A stretch of DNA of 64,000 nucleotides. Origin: Lachnospiraceae bacterium (GTDB lineage: Bacteria > Bacillota > Clostridia > Lachnospirales > Lachnospiraceae). The notes under the pieces are model-generated. The model searched no databases. It saw only the letters and a program-made list of their open reading frames with translations, and was not told the DNA's origin. The position numbers and the translations under genes are program-made. How positions within the stretch are numbered: position 1 is the stretch's first letter; every line of letters starts with the position of its first letter. The stretch spans positions 161,884 to 225,883 of the forward strand of contig WSLY01000001.1 of the NCBI GenBank assembly GCA_013316825.1, given 5' to 3'. Of the stretch, positions 52,198 to 60,879 are shown piece by piece.

Positions 52198-53484
52198 TCA
52201 GCGTTTGGCAAGCTCCTTCGTAATTTCCTCCCAAGTAATATCCTTTTGTGCCATAAGCACCATCATATGATACAAAAAGTCGGCAATCTCATACTTGATT
52301 TCATTGGCGTTCGGATTTTTTGACGCAATGATGATTTCAGAAGCTTCTTCTCCCAGCTTTTTCAATATTTTATCAATGCCTTTATCAAAAAGATAATTGG
52401 TATAAGAGCCTTCCTTCGGGTGCTCGCGCCTATCCTGTATCACAGCAAAGACTTGCTCAAAAACCTGAAGTGGATTGGCGCTCTCCTCGCAATCTTTTTT
52501 AACTACTTCATGAAAAAAACAGGATTTTGAGCCGGTATGACATGCCGCTCCTATCTGAGAAACTTTGGCAAGTATGGTATCCATATCGCAGTCTGCAGTC
52601 AGGGATTTCACATACTGGTAATGACCGCTTGTAGCGCCCTTTAACCATAGTTCCTTGCGGCTTCTGCTGTAATAGGTCATTTTTCCGGTTCGAAGCGTAT
52701 TCTCATAAGCTTCTTCATTCATATAAGCTACCATCAGGACTTCAGAAGTAATATAATCCTGTACGACCACAGGCACAAGCCCTGCTTCATTCTCTTTAAA
52801 ATCCTTCCACGCGTAAGCTGCTTCCAACTGTTCCACCCGAATGCCATTTTCTTTGCACAAATCCTTCAGCGCCAAAAGCTCCTTTACATTATCATTTATG
52901 GTATTTCCGGTAATGCCCGCCACATTATCATAGGAAAGAAATTCCAGCAGCTTGTTTAATGCAAGTTGGTTAATCTGTACGATAAGAGGCAGCGTTGTCA
53001 CTGCCGCAGTTTCCCGTATCATATGCGCGTTCATCAAAAGAAGGCTGGATACATACTGTTCGACAAGCGCCTTATTGTCTTTTATGATTTGATAATCATC
53101 ATAAGCCGCCATGATTTTATCCTTGCCGAATTTTAAGGAAATTTCTTCCGTAATGGCAATATTTTCCGGTCTTTCGTAATCAAGCACCGCCTTTTTGCAG
53201 CCGGCATAAAGTAATTTCTTAATATCTTCCATCCGCTGCACGTGACCTGCGCCGTATACGTCCGTTCCAACGCTGCCGCAGATTTCTTTGATAATATCCA
53301 ATGCCTCCTCATGCTCCGCCTCTTCTTCAGACATATCAAAAATAATAATCGCGTCCACATTATGTTCGCTGTAATATGCTGCCAGACGTACAGGGTCCGT
53401 ATCCACGATTGTCATATCCTTCAAATTTGTCACAGCATGTGTATGATATAGATAGATGCAGGCTATAAATTTTTTTGTGTTCAT
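52198..53484 (-). CDS. hisI: HisIE with N-terminal HisF-like barrel domain
   Basis: A 428-residue three-part protein. Residues 1-215 look like a HisA/HisF (beta-alpha)8 barrel: [20 protein letters not shown] aligns with the HisF second strand and [20 protein letters not shown] with its phosphate loop, but the CLDV strand carrying the catalytic Asp reads [10 protein letters not shown]. Residues 224-330 are HisI, phosphoribosyl-AMP cyclohydrolase ([20 protein letters not shown], zinc Cys299, Cys315, Cys322). Residues 335-428 are HisE, phosphoribosyl-ATP diphosphatase ([20 protein letters not shown]). It catalyses steps 2 and 3 of histidine synthesis; the barrel's role is unknown. Last gene of the his operon. 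Confidence 0.9.
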   Translation of the reverse strand: MNTKKFIACIYLYHTHAVTNLKDMTIVDTDPVRLAAYYSEHNVDAIIIFDMSEEEAEHEEALDIIKEICGSVGTDVYGAGHVQRMEDIKKLLYAGCKKAVLDYERPENIAITEEISLKFGKDKIMAAYDDYQIIKDNKALVEQYVSSLLLMNAHMIRETAAVTTLPLIVQINQLALNKLLEFLSYDNVAGITGNTINDNVKELLALKDLCKENGIRVEQLEAAYAWKDFKENEAGLVPVVVQDYITSEVLMVAYMNEEAYENTLRTGKMTYYSRSRKELWLKGATSGHYQYVKSLTADCDMDTILAKVSQIGAACHTGSKSCFFHEVVKKDCEESANPLQVFEQVFAVIQDRREHPKEGSYTNYLFDKGIDKILKKLGEEASEIIIASKNPNANEIKYEIADFLYHMMVLMAQKDITWEEITKELAKR

Positions 53485-53520
53485 AAATATTATCCCTCTA
53501 AGCCTTAACCTGAAATCCGG

Positions 53521-54108
53521 CTACAGGCTTCCTTTTGTACTTAAAACGTCTTTGATGCGTCCGTCAAAGCAGACTGCCTCATCCAATGCCTTGGCAAAAG
53601 ACTTGAACATGGCTTCTGCCATATGATGATTGTTGTGACCCGACAGCATCTTTATATGCAGATTCATACCCGCACTGTAGGACACGGCATAAAAAAACTC
53701 ACGGAACAACTCGCTGTCCATTTCCCCTATGCGCTCTGCGGTAAAGCTGCATTCATAGACAAAATAAGGCCTGTTGCTCAAATCTATGGCACAGAGACAT
53801 AACGCATCGTCCATGGGCAGAATACAGGAGCCGTACCTTTTGATTCCTTTTTTATCGCCTGCAGCTTCCTTGATTGCGCTTCCCAATACAATGCCAACAT
53901 CTTCTACTGTATGGTGCGCGTCCACATGCAGGTCGCCTTTTACCTGAAGCCGCAAATCAAACAGTCCATGTCTGGAAAAGCCTTCCAGCATATGATTCAA
54001 AAATCCAATACCCGTTTCTATTTCACTTGTCCCTTCTCCATCCAGTGAAAGGCTTAAGGCAATATCCGTTTCTTTGGTTTTCCGTTTTATATTACTGCTG
54101 CGCGTCAT
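53521..54108 (-). CDS. hisB: Imidazoleglycerol-phosphate dehydratase
   Basis: Manganese enzyme for the sixth histidine step, 195 residues, without the phosphatase domain of the enterobacterial fusion. ATG 54108 follows AAAAGAGG; GTG 54114 overlaps hisD further. Motifs: GIGFLNHMLEGFSRHG, DLHVDAHHTVEDVGIVLGSA (metal His pair), MDDALCLCAIDLSNRPYFVY and LSGHNNHHMAEAMFKSFAKA. The ATG overlaps the hisD stop. Confidence 0.96.
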   Translation of the reverse strand: MTRSSNIKRKTKETDIALSLSLDGEGTSEIETGIGFLNHMLEGFSRHGLFDLRLQVKGDLHVDAHHTVEDVGIVLGSAIKEAAGDKKGIKRYGSCILPMDDALCLCAIDLSNRPYFVYECSFTAERIGEMDSELFREFFYAVSYSAGMNLHIKMLSGHNNHHMAEAMFKSFAKALDEAVCFDGRIKDVLSTKGSL

Positions 54109-55406
54109 AAGCACCTCTTTTCAAATCTTACTTTAATGGAATTGGCATGCGCCGTCAAGCCTTCACTTTCAGCAAAAGCTTCAATGGCTTCATGTGCCTT
54201 TGAAAGCGCCTCTCTCGAATAAGAAATAATGCTGGTTTTCTTCATAAAATCATCCACATTCAAGGGTGAGAAAAATTTTGCAGTACCATTGGTAGGCAGT
54301 ATGTGATTGGGTCCTGCAAAATAGTCTCCCAAAGGCTCTGAGGAATATTCTCCTAAAAAGATAGCGCCTGCATTTTTTATCTTTGTCATCACTTCAAAAG
54401 GGTTCTGGGTTAAAATTTCCAAATGCTCTGAGGCAATTTCATTTGCCGCAAATATGGCTTCTTCCATATTGTCTGCCAGCAGAATATAGCCGTAATTGGC
54501 AAGGGATTCCGTAATAATCGCTTTTCGGGACAAGTTTTCGGTAAATTGCTCTACTTCCTTAGATACAGCGCTTGCAAGTTCTGTGGAGGTGGTAATTAAG
54601 ATGGCGGAAGCAAGTTCGTCATGCTCTGCCTGTGACAAAAGGTCCGCCGCCACAAAACGCGGATTTGCCGTCTCATCCGCCAAAATCAATATTTCGCTGG
54701 GACCGGCAATGGAGTCAATGCTGACATGACCATATACCGCTTTTTTGGCAAGCGCCACAAAGATATTGCCGGGACCGGTGATTTTGTCTACCTTTGGCAC
54801 CTGCTCTGTGCCAAAAGCCATTGCGGCAACCGCCTGTGCGCCGCCAATCTTAAAAATCTTATCCACGCCTGCAATATCGGCGGCAGAAAGTGTACCTGCA
54901 TTTACCTTGCCTTCACTGTTACAGGGCGTTGTCATAATGATTTCTTCCACTCCCGCAACCTTGGCGGGAATGACATTCATCAGCACACTGCTTGGATATG
55001 CCGCTTTTCCGCCCGGCACATAAACGCCTGCACGCGTAATGGGAATCATGCGCTGCCCTAAAATCGTGCCGTCCGGCTTGGAATCAAACCAGCTTGTACG
55101 AAGCTGTTTTTCATGAAAGATGCGGATATTTTCCGCGGAACGCCGGTAAACGTCAAGCAGCCCTTTGTCCATCATGCCGTAAGCCTCTTCTATCTCCGCT
55201 TTCGTCACCTGCATATTTTCTTTTGTTAAGTCAAATTTGTCAAACTGCTTTGTATAGGCAAATACCGCCTCGTCTCCTTTTTCCCTGACATTACCTACAA
55301 TTTCTGCTACTGCTGCTTCATAAGTGCCATAATTGGCAGGACTTCGCTTCAGAAGATTTGTCAGGATATCCTTTCTGGTTTCGTTCGTCAGTTTTATCGT
55401 TCTCAT
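54105..55406 (-). CDS. hisD: Histidinol dehydrogenase
   Basis: NAD- and zinc-dependent oxidation of histidinol to histidine, the last two steps of the pathway. The 433-residue protein has MIPITRAGVYVPGGKAAYPS, GVDKIFKIGGAQAVAAMAFG, ITGPGNIFVALAKKAVYG, DSIAGPSEILILADETANPR, LSQAEHDELASAILIT and ASEHLEILTQNP with the catalytic Glu-His. RBS AGGAGATAAAA; the ATG overlaps the hisG stop. Confidence 0.97.
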   Translation of the reverse strand: MRTIKLTNETRKDILTNLLKRSPANYGTYEAAVAEIVGNVREKGDEAVFAYTKQFDKFDLTKENMQVTKAEIEEAYGMMDKGLLDVYRRSAENIRIFHEKQLRTSWFDSKPDGTILGQRMIPITRAGVYVPGGKAAYPSSVLMNVIPAKVAGVEEIIMTTPCNSEGKVNAGTLSAADIAGVDKIFKIGGAQAVAAMAFGTEQVPKVDKITGPGNIFVALAKKAVYGHVSIDSIAGPSEILILADETANPRFVAADLLSQAEHDELASAILITTSTELASAVSKEVEQFTENLSRKAIITESLANYGYILLADNMEEAIFAANEIASEHLEILTQNPFEVMTKIKNAGAIFLGEYSSEPLGDYFAGPNHILPTNGTAKFFSPLNVDDFMKKTSIISYSREALSKAHEAIEAFAESEGLTAHANSIKVRFEKRCL

Positions 55407-56068
55407 ATGGTTTTATCTCCTCTAAAAAGTGCCTCCTTCAGTTTCATTATCAAGCCGGTAATCCGTTCCTTTTCCATCTGCATACTCACTTGATTGACAA
55501 TCATGCGGGCGGATAGCGGGCAGATTTCTTCCAATACCGCAAGTCCGTTTTCATGAAGGGTGGAGCCGGTCTCCACGATATCTACAATCACATCGGAAAG
55601 GCCGACTAACGGTCCTAACTCCACAGAACCGTTTAATTTTATAATGTCCACTGTCTGATGCTTCTGGTTATAAAAATAGTCCTTTGCGATATTGGGGTAT
55701 TTGCTGGCAACACGGATTCTTTCATGATGTTTTAGCAGCTCTTTGGCATGTTCCGGTCCGCATACGCACATACGGCATTTACCGAAACCAAAATCCAAGA
55801 CTTCATAAACACGTCTGTTCTCCTCCATAATGGTGTCCTTGCCTGCAACGCCAATATCTGCCGCTCCGTATTCTACATAAGTAGGGACATCAGGTCCTTT
55901 TGCGAGGAAAAATCGAAGCTTTTGCGCCTCATTTACAAAAATCAGCCGTCGGGAATCCTTATCCTTCATCTCCTCACAGGTGATGCCTATTTTTTCGAAC
56001 AATTCCAGTGTTTTCTTTGCAAGCCTGCCCTTTCCAAGTGCAAATGTCAAATATCCGTCAGTACTCAT
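55403..56068 (-). CDS. hisG: ATP phosphoribosyltransferase, short form
   Basis: First enzyme of histidine synthesis, joining ATP and PRPP. The 221-residue protein is the short HisG lacking the C-terminal regulatory domain, so it needs HisZ for activity and feedback control. Motifs: FALGKGRLAKKTLELFEKIG, DIGVAGKDTIMEENRRVYEV, RVASKYPNIAKDYFYN, IIKLNGSVELGPLVGLSDVI, and the PRPP loop VDIVETGSTLHENGL. The ATG overlaps hisZ. Confidence 0.96.
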   Translation of the reverse strand: MSTDGYLTFALGKGRLAKKTLELFEKIGITCEEMKDKDSRRLIFVNEAQKLRFFLAKGPDVPTYVEYGAADIGVAGKDTIMEENRRVYEVLDFGFGKCRMCVCGPEHAKELLKHHERIRVASKYPNIAKDYFYNQKHQTVDIIKLNGSVELGPLVGLSDVIVDIVETGSTLHENGLAVLEEICPLSARMIVNQVSMQMEKERITGLIMKLKEALFRGDKTI

Positions 56069-57192
56069 TTCTGCCTCCCTAAGTCAAGCTTCCGCATTAC
56101 CACCATAAGCCCTCCTTTTCTTAATTCCTGCGCTTCCATCAGCTTCTGCGCATAGTCTTCGTCCGTGTAAAAAAGCTCCTTTTTTTGTGCAGGAACAGGA
56201 ATCTCTTTTCCCTGTCTGGAAAGTGCTTCCAAAATATCATCCACAACCGCTGCAAAGCCGATTGCCGGCGCCTCTTTTCCAAAGTGACAAAGCAGGGAAT
56301 CATACCGTCCGCCTTTTACAACCGGCTCTCCGATACCATAGGTATAAGCCTTAAAGATGATGCCGGTGTAATATTGGTATTTGCTGAGCATCCCAAGGTC
56401 AAAGGAAACATATCCTTCCGTACCATAGAGACTTAAGATTTCATAGAGCTTTTCCAAATGTGCAAGCGCCTGTACCGAGCGTGCATTGGAAGCCAGTTTT
56501 TGCGCCGTTCTCAAATCTTCAATACTGCCGTAAGTATCTATGGTTTTCATGAAAAGATTACGGTATGCCGTCGAAACGCCCGCAGCCTGCAAAATATCTG
56601 CCGCCGCATAATCGTTTTTGGCAGAAATGCATTCCCGCAGCCTTAATTCTGTCTCCTTAGACAGTCCCGCCTCTTCACACAAGCCCTTGAAATATTCCAC
56701 CTGTCCGATGCTGACCTGAAAGTCGGTAAGCCCTGCATACAAGAGCGATTCTATCACCAGATTTACCATTTCCGCATCCGCTTCCGGCGAAGGGTCTCCG
56801 ATAAGCTCTGCGCCCAACTGTGTTACCTCTTTTAACTTCCCCTGCAGGTGAGAAGTATTGGTAAAGGTATTGCCAACATAGCAAAACCGCAGCGGCACGC
56901 TTTCCTCCATAAAATATTTTGCCGCACATCTGGCAATGGAAGGTGTAAAATCCGGCCTGAGCACCAGCGTATCGCCCTCCTTGTCAAAAAACTTATATAA
57001 ATCCTTTGAAGGCGTCGTACCTATTTCATTGGAATAAACATCAAAATACTCAAAAGTCGGCGTCTGAATATCTTCATATCCAAAAGAAAGCAGCTTCTCC
57101 CGAAGCTTTTCTTCTACTGCCAGCTTTTTCAAATACTCTTTCCCATAAATATCCCGCACGCCTTCCGGCGTATGCAGCAAAACTTTATTCAT
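56065..57192 (-). CDS. hisZ: ATP phosphoribosyltransferase regulatory subunit
   Basis: A 375-residue catalytically inactive paralogue of histidyl-tRNA synthetase that forms the hetero-octamer with short HisG. Class II synthetase features: TPEGVRDIYGKEYLKKLAVE, YEDIQTPTFEYFDVYSNEIG, RPDFTPSIARCAAKYFMEES, GAELIGDPSPEADAEMV and VVKGGRYDSLLCHFGK. The anticodon-binding domain is missing, as expected for HisZ. First gene of the operon, with GGAGAGG upstream. Confidence 0.94.
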   Translation of the reverse strand: MNKVLLHTPEGVRDIYGKEYLKKLAVEEKLREKLLSFGYEDIQTPTFEYFDVYSNEIGTTPSKDLYKFFDKEGDTLVLRPDFTPSIARCAAKYFMEESVPLRFCYVGNTFTNTSHLQGKLKEVTQLGAELIGDPSPEADAEMVNLVIESLLYAGLTDFQVSIGQVEYFKGLCEEAGLSKETELRLRECISAKNDYAAADILQAAGVSTAYRNLFMKTIDTYGSIEDLRTAQKLASNARSVQALAHLEKLYEILSLYGTEGYVSFDLGMLSKYQYYTGIIFKAYTYGIGEPVVKGGRYDSLLCHFGKEAPAIGFAAVVDDILEALSRQGKEIPVPAQKKELFYTDEDYAQKLMEAQELRKGGLMVVMRKLDLGRQK

Positions 57193-57276
57193 ACAAACCT
57201 CTCCTGCCTTTTCTAAGGAAGCTTTATCACTTTAACGTGCTACTCTGATATCGTATTAGCATACAAAACTATTGCC

Positions 57277-57305
57277 AGTATACTAAATCCTCTGAAAATT
57301 GTCAA
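57277..57305 (-). promoter_or_regulatory. hisZ: Consensus promoter of the his operon
   Basis: On the minus strand TTGACA (57305-57300), exactly 17 bases, TATACT (57282-57277). Transcription would begin near 57270, giving a leader of about 78 bases before hisZ. That is too short for a standard T-box; only a small CAC-N6-GTG stem is seen. Confidence 0.85.
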
Positions 57306-57341
57306 GCTATCCTTTTGCTGTTTGCACACATCGTAAACAGT

Positions 57342-57875
57342 CTACTCTCTATCTTCCAAATCCTTCTTCACCGCTTCCAGATAAGGCACCTCTATCCCGT
57401 TTTTTTTGGGAATCACATAATCCGGATTCAACTCTTCATAGCGAAAGCTCTTTCTGCCGCCATTCTGTGCCCTGTCCCAGAAATAACGAAGCATCTCATA
57501 AGGCAGATAGTAAAAAATGTCCCGTTTGGTATAATATATCAAAAAGAAGGCAATGCCTCCCTGCTTTTCAAACTGCTCCATAAAATACACCTGATGCGCA
57601 TGAATATTCTGCAGCGCAAAGGTATCCACGGCACATTCCTTCGCATCAAAGCAAATGGGAATCCCCTGTACAGCGCCAATGTAATCTACCGTACTTTTTT
57701 GTTCAAAAAAGGCGAGCGTAATGTGGCGATGTTCCTTATCTATCTTAATCGGTGTAATCGGCGTCGGAATTTTTTGAATCAAGGCAAGTCCGTTTTCCAG
57801 ATACTTTTCATTGGTCCGGTTTATCAGTTCCTCCAGCGTAGAACCTCTCAATCCTCTTGAGTTCCATGTTGCCAT
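57342..57875 (-). CDS. recU: Holliday junction resolvase RecU
   Basis: A 177-residue structure-specific nuclease acting in recombination and chromosome segregation in Firmicutes. ATG 57875 has AAGGAGG. Motifs: MATWNSRGLRGSTLEELINR, ENGLALIQKIPTPITPIKID, STVDYIGAVQGIPICFDAKE (the D-xn-E-x-K catalytic core) and FYYLPYEMLRYFWDRA. The first 68 bases overlap the end of the upstream pseudouridine synthase gene in another frame. Confidence 0.95.
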   Translation of the reverse strand: MATWNSRGLRGSTLEELINRTNEKYLENGLALIQKIPTPITPIKIDKEHRHITLAFFEQKSTVDYIGAVQGIPICFDAKECAVDTFALQNIHAHQVYFMEQFEKQGGIAFFLIYYTKRDIFYYLPYEMLRYFWDRAQNGGRKSFRYEELNPDYVIPKKNGIEVPYLEAVKKDLEDRE

Positions 57876-58860
57876 GACTGCATACCTCCTTAAAAGCAGC
57901 CGGAAGCGGCGCGGTAAATATAGAGCCCTCCAATCCGGCAAACCCTTGTATTCGTGCCGGAAATGCTATCCGTGCCGCATGTAAAAGCTGATGGCGGACT
58001 CCATATTTTTTCCGGCAGAAATCATTAAAATCCGCGTCCCCGTATTTCACGTCACCCATAATGGGATGCCCAATGGAAGCCATATGCGCCCTGATTTGAT
58101 GAGGCCTTCCCGTAATCAGCTTTACCGCAAGACAGGTACAGTCTTCGCCAAAAGCAAGCGGATGGTATGCGGTTCTGACTGCCCTGCCCTCTTCTCCTAT
58201 CCGCACTTTGTTCGTTCTCTCATCCTTGGAAAGCCGCCCGGATAATATGCCTGCTTCTTTCAGGTTTCCTTTCACAATGGTAATATAATATTTCTCTATC
58301 TCTCTTTTGCGAATCAGTTCGGAAAGCATTTGACTGCCGGCCAGAGAGGCGCCGCAGAGCACTATGCCGCTGGTATTGCGGTCCAGTCTGTTCTGCACGG
58401 ACGGGTGAAAAGTTTTCAAGGTTTCCTGTGAGAGCCCGCCGCAGGCAAGCAGGTAACCCAAAAGCCATTCATTCAGGGAATACTGTCCGCTGCCATCCCG
58501 CTGCGTGAGCACGCCTGCGGGCTTGTCTGCAATGACAATATTTTTGTCTTCGTAAATAATGGTAATCCCCTTAAGTGCGGTATATGCTTCGCGGTACCAT
58601 TCTGTTTTGTCCGGCACGCAGGCGGAAGCTTCTTTTCCTTCCCCCGTAAAAAGGCGGAAAGTTTCGTCCGAAAAAAAGAAAGAGACAGTATCCCCTACTG
58701 CCAGAATTTCCTTTCCTTCTGCTTTTTTTCCATTCAGCACAATGTTTTTCTTGCGCAGCATTTTATAAAGAAAACCGCTTCCCGCCGCAGGCATAAATTT
58801 GCGGAGAAATTTATCAAGCCGCTGTCCGGCCTGATTTTCCCTGATATGAAAAGACTGCAT
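57808..58860 (-). CDS. RluA family pseudouridine synthase (RluC/RluB-side paralogue)
   Basis: A 350-residue enzyme with an N-terminal S4 domain (QRLDKFLRKFMPAAGSGFLY) and the RluA catalytic domain: VIADKPAGVLTQRDGSGQYS, VQNRLDRNTSGIVLCG with the catalytic Asp, and TGRPHQIRAHMASIGHPIMG. The family core ends at FTAPLPAAFKEVC; about 25 more residues (SHGNMELKRIERFYAGG...) run into recU in another frame, probably a stop-codon loss. It is a second paralogue besides the RluD-like gene at 35 kb. The rRNA position modified is not predictable. Confidence 0.9.
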   Translation of the reverse strand: MQSFHIRENQAGQRLDKFLRKFMPAAGSGFLYKMLRKKNIVLNGKKAEGKEILAVGDTVSFFFSDETFRLFTGEGKEASACVPDKTEWYREAYTALKGITIIYEDKNIVIADKPAGVLTQRDGSGQYSLNEWLLGYLLACGGLSQETLKTFHPSVQNRLDRNTSGIVLCGASLAGSQMLSELIRKREIEKYYITIVKGNLKEAGILSGRLSKDERTNKVRIGEEGRAVRTAYHPLAFGEDCTCLAVKLITGRPHQIRAHMASIGHPIMGDVKYGDADFNDFCRKKYGVRHQLLHAARIAFPARIQGFAGLEGSIFTAPLPAAFKEVCSHGNMELKRIERFYAGGTDKPDQ

Positions 58861-58869
58861 GTTGACCTC

Positions 58870-59457
58870 CTAGAGGGCGATACTCTTTAAGGTACAGGCA
58901 ATTCCCTCTACCTGCGTATCGTTCGCATCTGCAAGCTCCTTTAACTGGCTTAGCCTTGCCGCATACTTGTGAATATCTTTAAAAATCTTAACGGTAACAT
59001 TTGTATAGGAATCCACCTTAAGGCAAGTTATCAGGTGCGTCCCGCAGTCGGCTTCAGAAAGCTTCTTATAGGGCATGTATCCTATGACGGTATTGTCACA
59101 TATTGCCATGTGCAGGACCGGATAGTTTTTTTCCCTTGTTGTAAATATCATGTCATACAGGCAGGTAAGCCCGTCTGCAGATTCCTCTATGATTTGGGCA
59201 TCCTCATCGGAAAGGCTGGTATTCCTGCAGTACATAACGGCGGAAACCAGACTTTTACTGGCGGGCAGACAACCCAAAACAGCGACGATTGTCAAAAGAT
59301 TATTGCGCGTGCCGGTCGCGGCAATTCCTGCGGCAAACAGCGAAAGAGAAATAAAAAAATAGATAACAGTCCGTATTATCTCATATTTCTTCTGACTGTT
59401 GATATAATTTTTTTGCCCCTTTACTTTTGCTGTCGTAAATAAACGTGTTAATTCCAT
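58870..59457 (-). CDS. Two-TM membrane protein of unknown function
   Basis: A 195-residue protein I do not recognise. ATG 59457 follows AAAGGAT by eight bases. A basic N-terminus (residues 1-27) precedes two close TM helices (about 29-47, IRTVIYFFISLSLFAAGIAA, and 52-72, NLLTIVAVLGCLPASKSLVS), a hairpin that leaves the remaining 120 residues in the cytoplasm. That part starts with an acidic helix (SDEDAQIIEESADGL) and appears alpha/beta. The gene is 13 bases after the HD-GYP gene, so the two are co-transcribed and may cooperate at the membrane. Confidence 0.7.
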   Translation of the reverse strand: MELTRLFTTAKVKGQKNYINSQKKYEIIRTVIYFFISLSLFAAGIAATGTRNNLLTIVAVLGCLPASKSLVSAVMYCRNTSLSDEDAQIIEESADGLTCLYDMIFTTREKNYPVLHMAICDNTVIGYMPYKKLSEADCGTHLITCLKVDSYTNVTVKIFKDIHKYAARLSQLKELADANDTQVEGIACTLKSIAL

Positions 59458-59470
59458 TCTGTTTTATCCT

Positions 59471-60772
59471 TTACATCTTAGCTTCCATGCCCCAAACAGG
59501 CGCAATGCCTTCTTCAATCATTGCCAGCATATATTTGACAATATTCGAATCAAACTGTGTTCCGGCATGGTCCTTCAGCTCTTGTATGATATGCGCCATT
59601 TCCAGCCTGCCCCTGTAGCATCTCGCGCTGCTCATGGCGTCAAACGCATCCGCAACGCAGATGATGCGGGCAAATAAAGGAATGGCATCTCCTGCAAGAC
59701 CTGCGGCATAACCGGTTCCGTCATATCGTTCATGATGATACTTAGCGCCTTCCGCAATCCCCGGTATGGAATTAAAGTCCTTTAGGATGCTGCCCCCAAT
59801 GACAACATGCTGCTTAATGGCTTCACGCTCTCCGTCAGTCAATGCCCCCGGCTTCGTTAAAATCGAATCCGTAATACCAATTTTTCCGATATCATGCAGA
59901 AGCGCAATATAATACAACTGACGGCAGGATTCCTCCTCCATATTCATCCGGCGGGCTATTTCCCTCGCATAGTAGGCTACTCTTTGAGAATGTCCTCTTG
60001 TATACTCATCCTTTGCATCGATAATATTGGCAAAGGTCTTAAGCGACTGCTCAATAATGCGGCGGTCCGCTTCCTGCCGCAGATTATATTTTCTGATTCT
60101 GATGCCGGAAACGGCGTATGCCAAATCCGCTACAAACAGCCCGAACAGAAATAGAAGCAAAATCCAGAAAAGCGGATGCTGCCATAGCTTGTTTTCCCTG
60201 TAAAAAATAATGGCGCAATCTTCTACGGGAAAAGTACTGTTCTGCGTAATCAAAACAAAACCAAAAGAAATTTTATCTGAAGCCACGATTGTCTGGTTGT
60301 AGTCAAGCGGCTTTATCGTGATAATACCGTTACTTAAGCTGCATTCACCACTCCAGTAGCTGTCCAGACGGCTTCCCATAGGCACCCTTATCAGAATCAC
60401 CCAGTTTAACAAATCTTTTGCCGAATCATTGTAAACAGTAAAATCATACTGCGCACCAATAATTCCATTTGTCTCACTTTCCGTCCATTGTTTTGCAACA
60501 CCGGCTTCCAGACGGCATTGGGAGTTTGACAGAAATGAAGCGCTTGTCTGCACAAGTCCGTAAGCATATTTTTCCTGATAGCTCGATGCGGAAAGCACAT
60601 TATCCGTATTGGGCGTCTTGTTCAAAGCCTCTTCGCTTTGGTTTGGACAGAAGGTATAAAAAGGCTGTTTTTCTGTGTACTGTAAGAAGGAAAAAAGCGT
60701 AAGCCCGATTAACAGCGCCCCCAATATGGATAATATATTTATCAAGAGTAGTTTGTTTTTTTTACGGAACAT
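59471..60772 (-). CDS. Membrane HD-GYP protein with CBM2-like outer domain
   Basis: A 433-residue sensor-type phosphohydrolase. TM1 is about residues 8-31 and TM2 about 200-222. The extracellular part between them (roughly 85-180) resembles a family 2 carbohydrate-binding module in its spacing: YDFTVYNDSAKDLLNWVILI, RLDSYWSGECSLSNGIITI, then NQTIVASDKISFGFVLI. The cytoplasmic HD-GYP domain (about 245-425) has HSQRVA, LLHDIGKIGI (His293-Asp294), HHERYDGTGYA (346-356) and VADAFDAM. The usual GYP is GYA here. HD-GYP enzymes degrade cyclic di-GMP or related nucleotides; this one could respond to wall or polysaccharide. RBS AGGAGAAAAC. Confidence 0.85.
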   Translation of the reverse strand: MFRKKNKLLLINILSILGALLIGLTLFSFLQYTEKQPFYTFCPNQSEEALNKTPNTDNVLSASSYQEKYAYGLVQTSASFLSNSQCRLEAGVAKQWTESETNGIIGAQYDFTVYNDSAKDLLNWVILIRVPMGSRLDSYWSGECSLSNGIITIKPLDYNQTIVASDKISFGFVLITQNSTFPVEDCAIIFYRENKLWQHPLFWILLLFLFGLFVADLAYAVSGIRIRKYNLRQEADRRIIEQSLKTFANIIDAKDEYTRGHSQRVAYYAREIARRMNMEEESCRQLYYIALLHDIGKIGITDSILTKPGALTDGEREAIKQHVVIGGSILKDFNSIPGIAEGAKYHHERYDGTGYAAGLAGDAIPLFARIICVADAFDAMSSARCYRGRLEMAHIIQELKDHAGTQFDSNIVKYMLAMIEEGIAPVWGMEAKM

Positions 60773-60842
60773 GTTTTCTCCTAAAGTATGATTGCCTTTT
60801 TACATCCGGGCGGTCAACGCAGCCTTCATAAGCACCTAATTC

Positions 60843-60871
60843 ATTATACTGTACCCATTTGTAAAATGCAA
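60843..60871 (-). promoter_or_regulatory. Candidate promoter of the HD-GYP operon
   Basis: Minus-strand TTGCAT (60871-60866), 17 bases, perfect TATAAT (60848-60843), about 70 bases before the HD-GYP start. It would drive HD-GYP, the two-TM protein, the RluA synthase and recU. Confidence 0.6.
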
Positions 60872-60879
60872 TGAGGCAT

